Assembly (NCBI GenBank): GCA_041572275.1
Contig: JBFFSQ010000054.1
Location: 1-16,237 of the forward strand
Direction of reading: 5' to 3'
DNA: 16,237 nucleotides
DNA from: JBFFSQ01 sp041572275
GTDB lineage: Bacteria; Pseudomonadota; Gammaproteobacteria; SZUA-229
The notes below the pieces were generated by a model. The model did not search any database and was not told the origin of the DNA. It worked only from the letters and a program-made list of their open reading frames with translations. Of this stretch, positions 15,655-16,237 are shown piece by piece. Made by a program: the position numbers and the translations under genes. Positions within the stretch are counted from its first letter, which is position 1. Each line of letters starts with the position of its first letter.

Positions 15655-15910
15655 GTAAAAAACAGCTAAAACTGAGCAAAAAAGCCTTATGGGACAGAGA
15701 CTTACAGATAAAACCCTGGAGCAGACATGGAATTAAAATAGATTTACATAGACAAGTGAATGACTTGCGGAAGCAACTTAATAAATTACTTTAAGTTTGA
15801 AGATGTTTAGAAAAAACATAAAACCGTCATAGCACCGAATGAAGCCCTTCGATCACATCAATCGATTGGCGCTATTTAGACTATCTGCTGAATCGCAGAA
15901 TAAGAAAAAA
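15655..15910. other. AT-rich intergenic spacer between rnpB and the dcw promoter
   Basis: About 256 nt lie between the 3' end of rnpB and the -35 box. I see no convincing protein gene, tRNA or repeat in it. A short inverted repeat (TCTGC/GCAGA, about 15884-15900) lies close after the rnpB end, but no U-run follows it on the minus strand, so it is not a standard terminator. A run of T directly abuts the rnpB 3' end instead (15910-15905 on the minus strand). Confidence 0.6.
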
Positions 15911-16237
15911 GGTGAAGTCGGCCTGTAAGCCGGGTTCTGTCCAGCATATGCTGGGGCAATCATTCATCTAGGACATGCGTCACCACATATCTCAAGCAAC
16001 CTACCCAGAAGCAGTGCGGGCCACACCTTTGCTTCTCTATTTGGTCTTGCTCCGGGTCGGGTTTACCCTGCCACAACAGTTACCTGCTGCGCGGTGCGCT
16101 CTTACCGCACCATTTCACCCTTACCTGTCAAAAACAGGCGGTATATTTTCTGTGGCACTTTCCGTAGGTTCACACCTCCCAGGCGTTACCTGGGACCCTG
16201 CCCTGTGGAGCCCGGACTTTCCTCTCGTCAGTTCCTC
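15911..16237 (-). ncRNA. rnpB: RNase P RNA (M1 RNA), type A, 5' end outside the window
   Basis: This is the catalytic RNA of RNase P, which with the protein RnpA removes 5' leaders from tRNA precursors. On the minus strand the conserved blocks appear in the correct order: GAGGAAAGTCCGGGCTCC (16224-16207), the 5' P4 region; CCAGGTAACGCCTGG; AGGTAAGGGTGAAA and GCGGTAAGAGCGCACCG; the L15-like GGTAAAC (16067-16061), whose GGU pairs with the tRNA CCA end; CCCGGAGCAAGACCAAATAG; GGGTAGGTTGCTTGAG; CCTAGATGAATGATT (15972-15958); and ACAGAACCCGGCTTACAGG (15940-15922), the 3' P4 strand, ending CGACTTCACC. The first roughly 50-60 nt, by comparison with E. coli, are missing at the window edge, so the 5' strand of P1 is not visible. 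The P12 helix (16138-16124) is short, about 5 bp. It is transcribed in the same direction as dcw but probably separately. Confidence 0.97.

Noticed and set aside
15884..15900. Inverted repeat after rnpB as a rho-independent terminator
   Set aside because: The stem is only about five base pairs and no U-run follows it in the direction of rnpB transcription.
1..16237. Mobile elements, CRISPR arrays, phage or defence genes
   Set aside because: I saw no transposase, integrase, terminal inverted repeats or regularly spaced repeats; every stretch over 300 nt is accounted for by dcw genes, the promoter region or rnpB.

Overview
This window is the dcw (division and cell wall) gene cluster of a Gram-negative bacterium. 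All protein genes lie on the minus strand, so transcription runs from high to low coordinates. The gene content, the order, the ftsL-ftsI-ddlB-ftsQ-ftsA arrangement, the E. coli-like protein sequences and an A-type RNase P RNA just upstream all point to a gammaproteobacterium of moderate GC content. I cannot name the genus with confidence. The MurE DNPR motif indicates meso-diaminopimelate peptidoglycan.

Layout in transcription order: 16237-15911 is the 3' part of rnpB (RNase P RNA), whose 5' end lies outside the window. 15910-15655 is an AT-rich spacer with no recognised gene. 15654-15490 holds a strong sigma70-type promoter, TGG[G/T] repeats with 10-nt spacing that look like MraZ operators, and a leader of about 130 nt. 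Then follow mraZ, rsmH, ftsL, ftsI, murE, murF, mraY, murD, ftsW, murG, murC, murB, ddlB, ftsQ and the first 151 codons of ftsA, which runs off the low-coordinate edge. Every junction from mraZ to ftsQ overlaps by 1-7 nt except mraY-murD (17-nt gap); ftsQ-ftsA has a 6-nt gap. This is a compact operon that is probably translationally coupled.

The genes cooperate as follows. MurB, MurC, MurD, MurE, MurF and Ddl make UDP-MurNAc-pentapeptide from UDP-GlcNAc-enolpyruvate (MurA is not in the window). MraY and MurG build lipid I and lipid II at the inner membrane. FtsW (SEDS glycosyltransferase) and FtsI (PBP3 transpeptidase) polymerise and crosslink it at the septum. FtsL, FtsQ and FtsA belong to the divisome that recruits and activates FtsW and FtsI. 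MraZ is the cluster's transcription factor and RsmH methylates 16S rRNA.

This is an ordinary, conserved chromosomal region, and I see no undescribed system in it. The points worth a second look are regulatory or local: a G7 tract inside the spacer of a near-consensus promoter, phased TGG repeats that continue into the leader, a TTG-started FtsL that is nearly tailless in the cytoplasm, a short type II-like MurB placed inside the cluster, and a near-identical start-site motif at murE, murB and murD.
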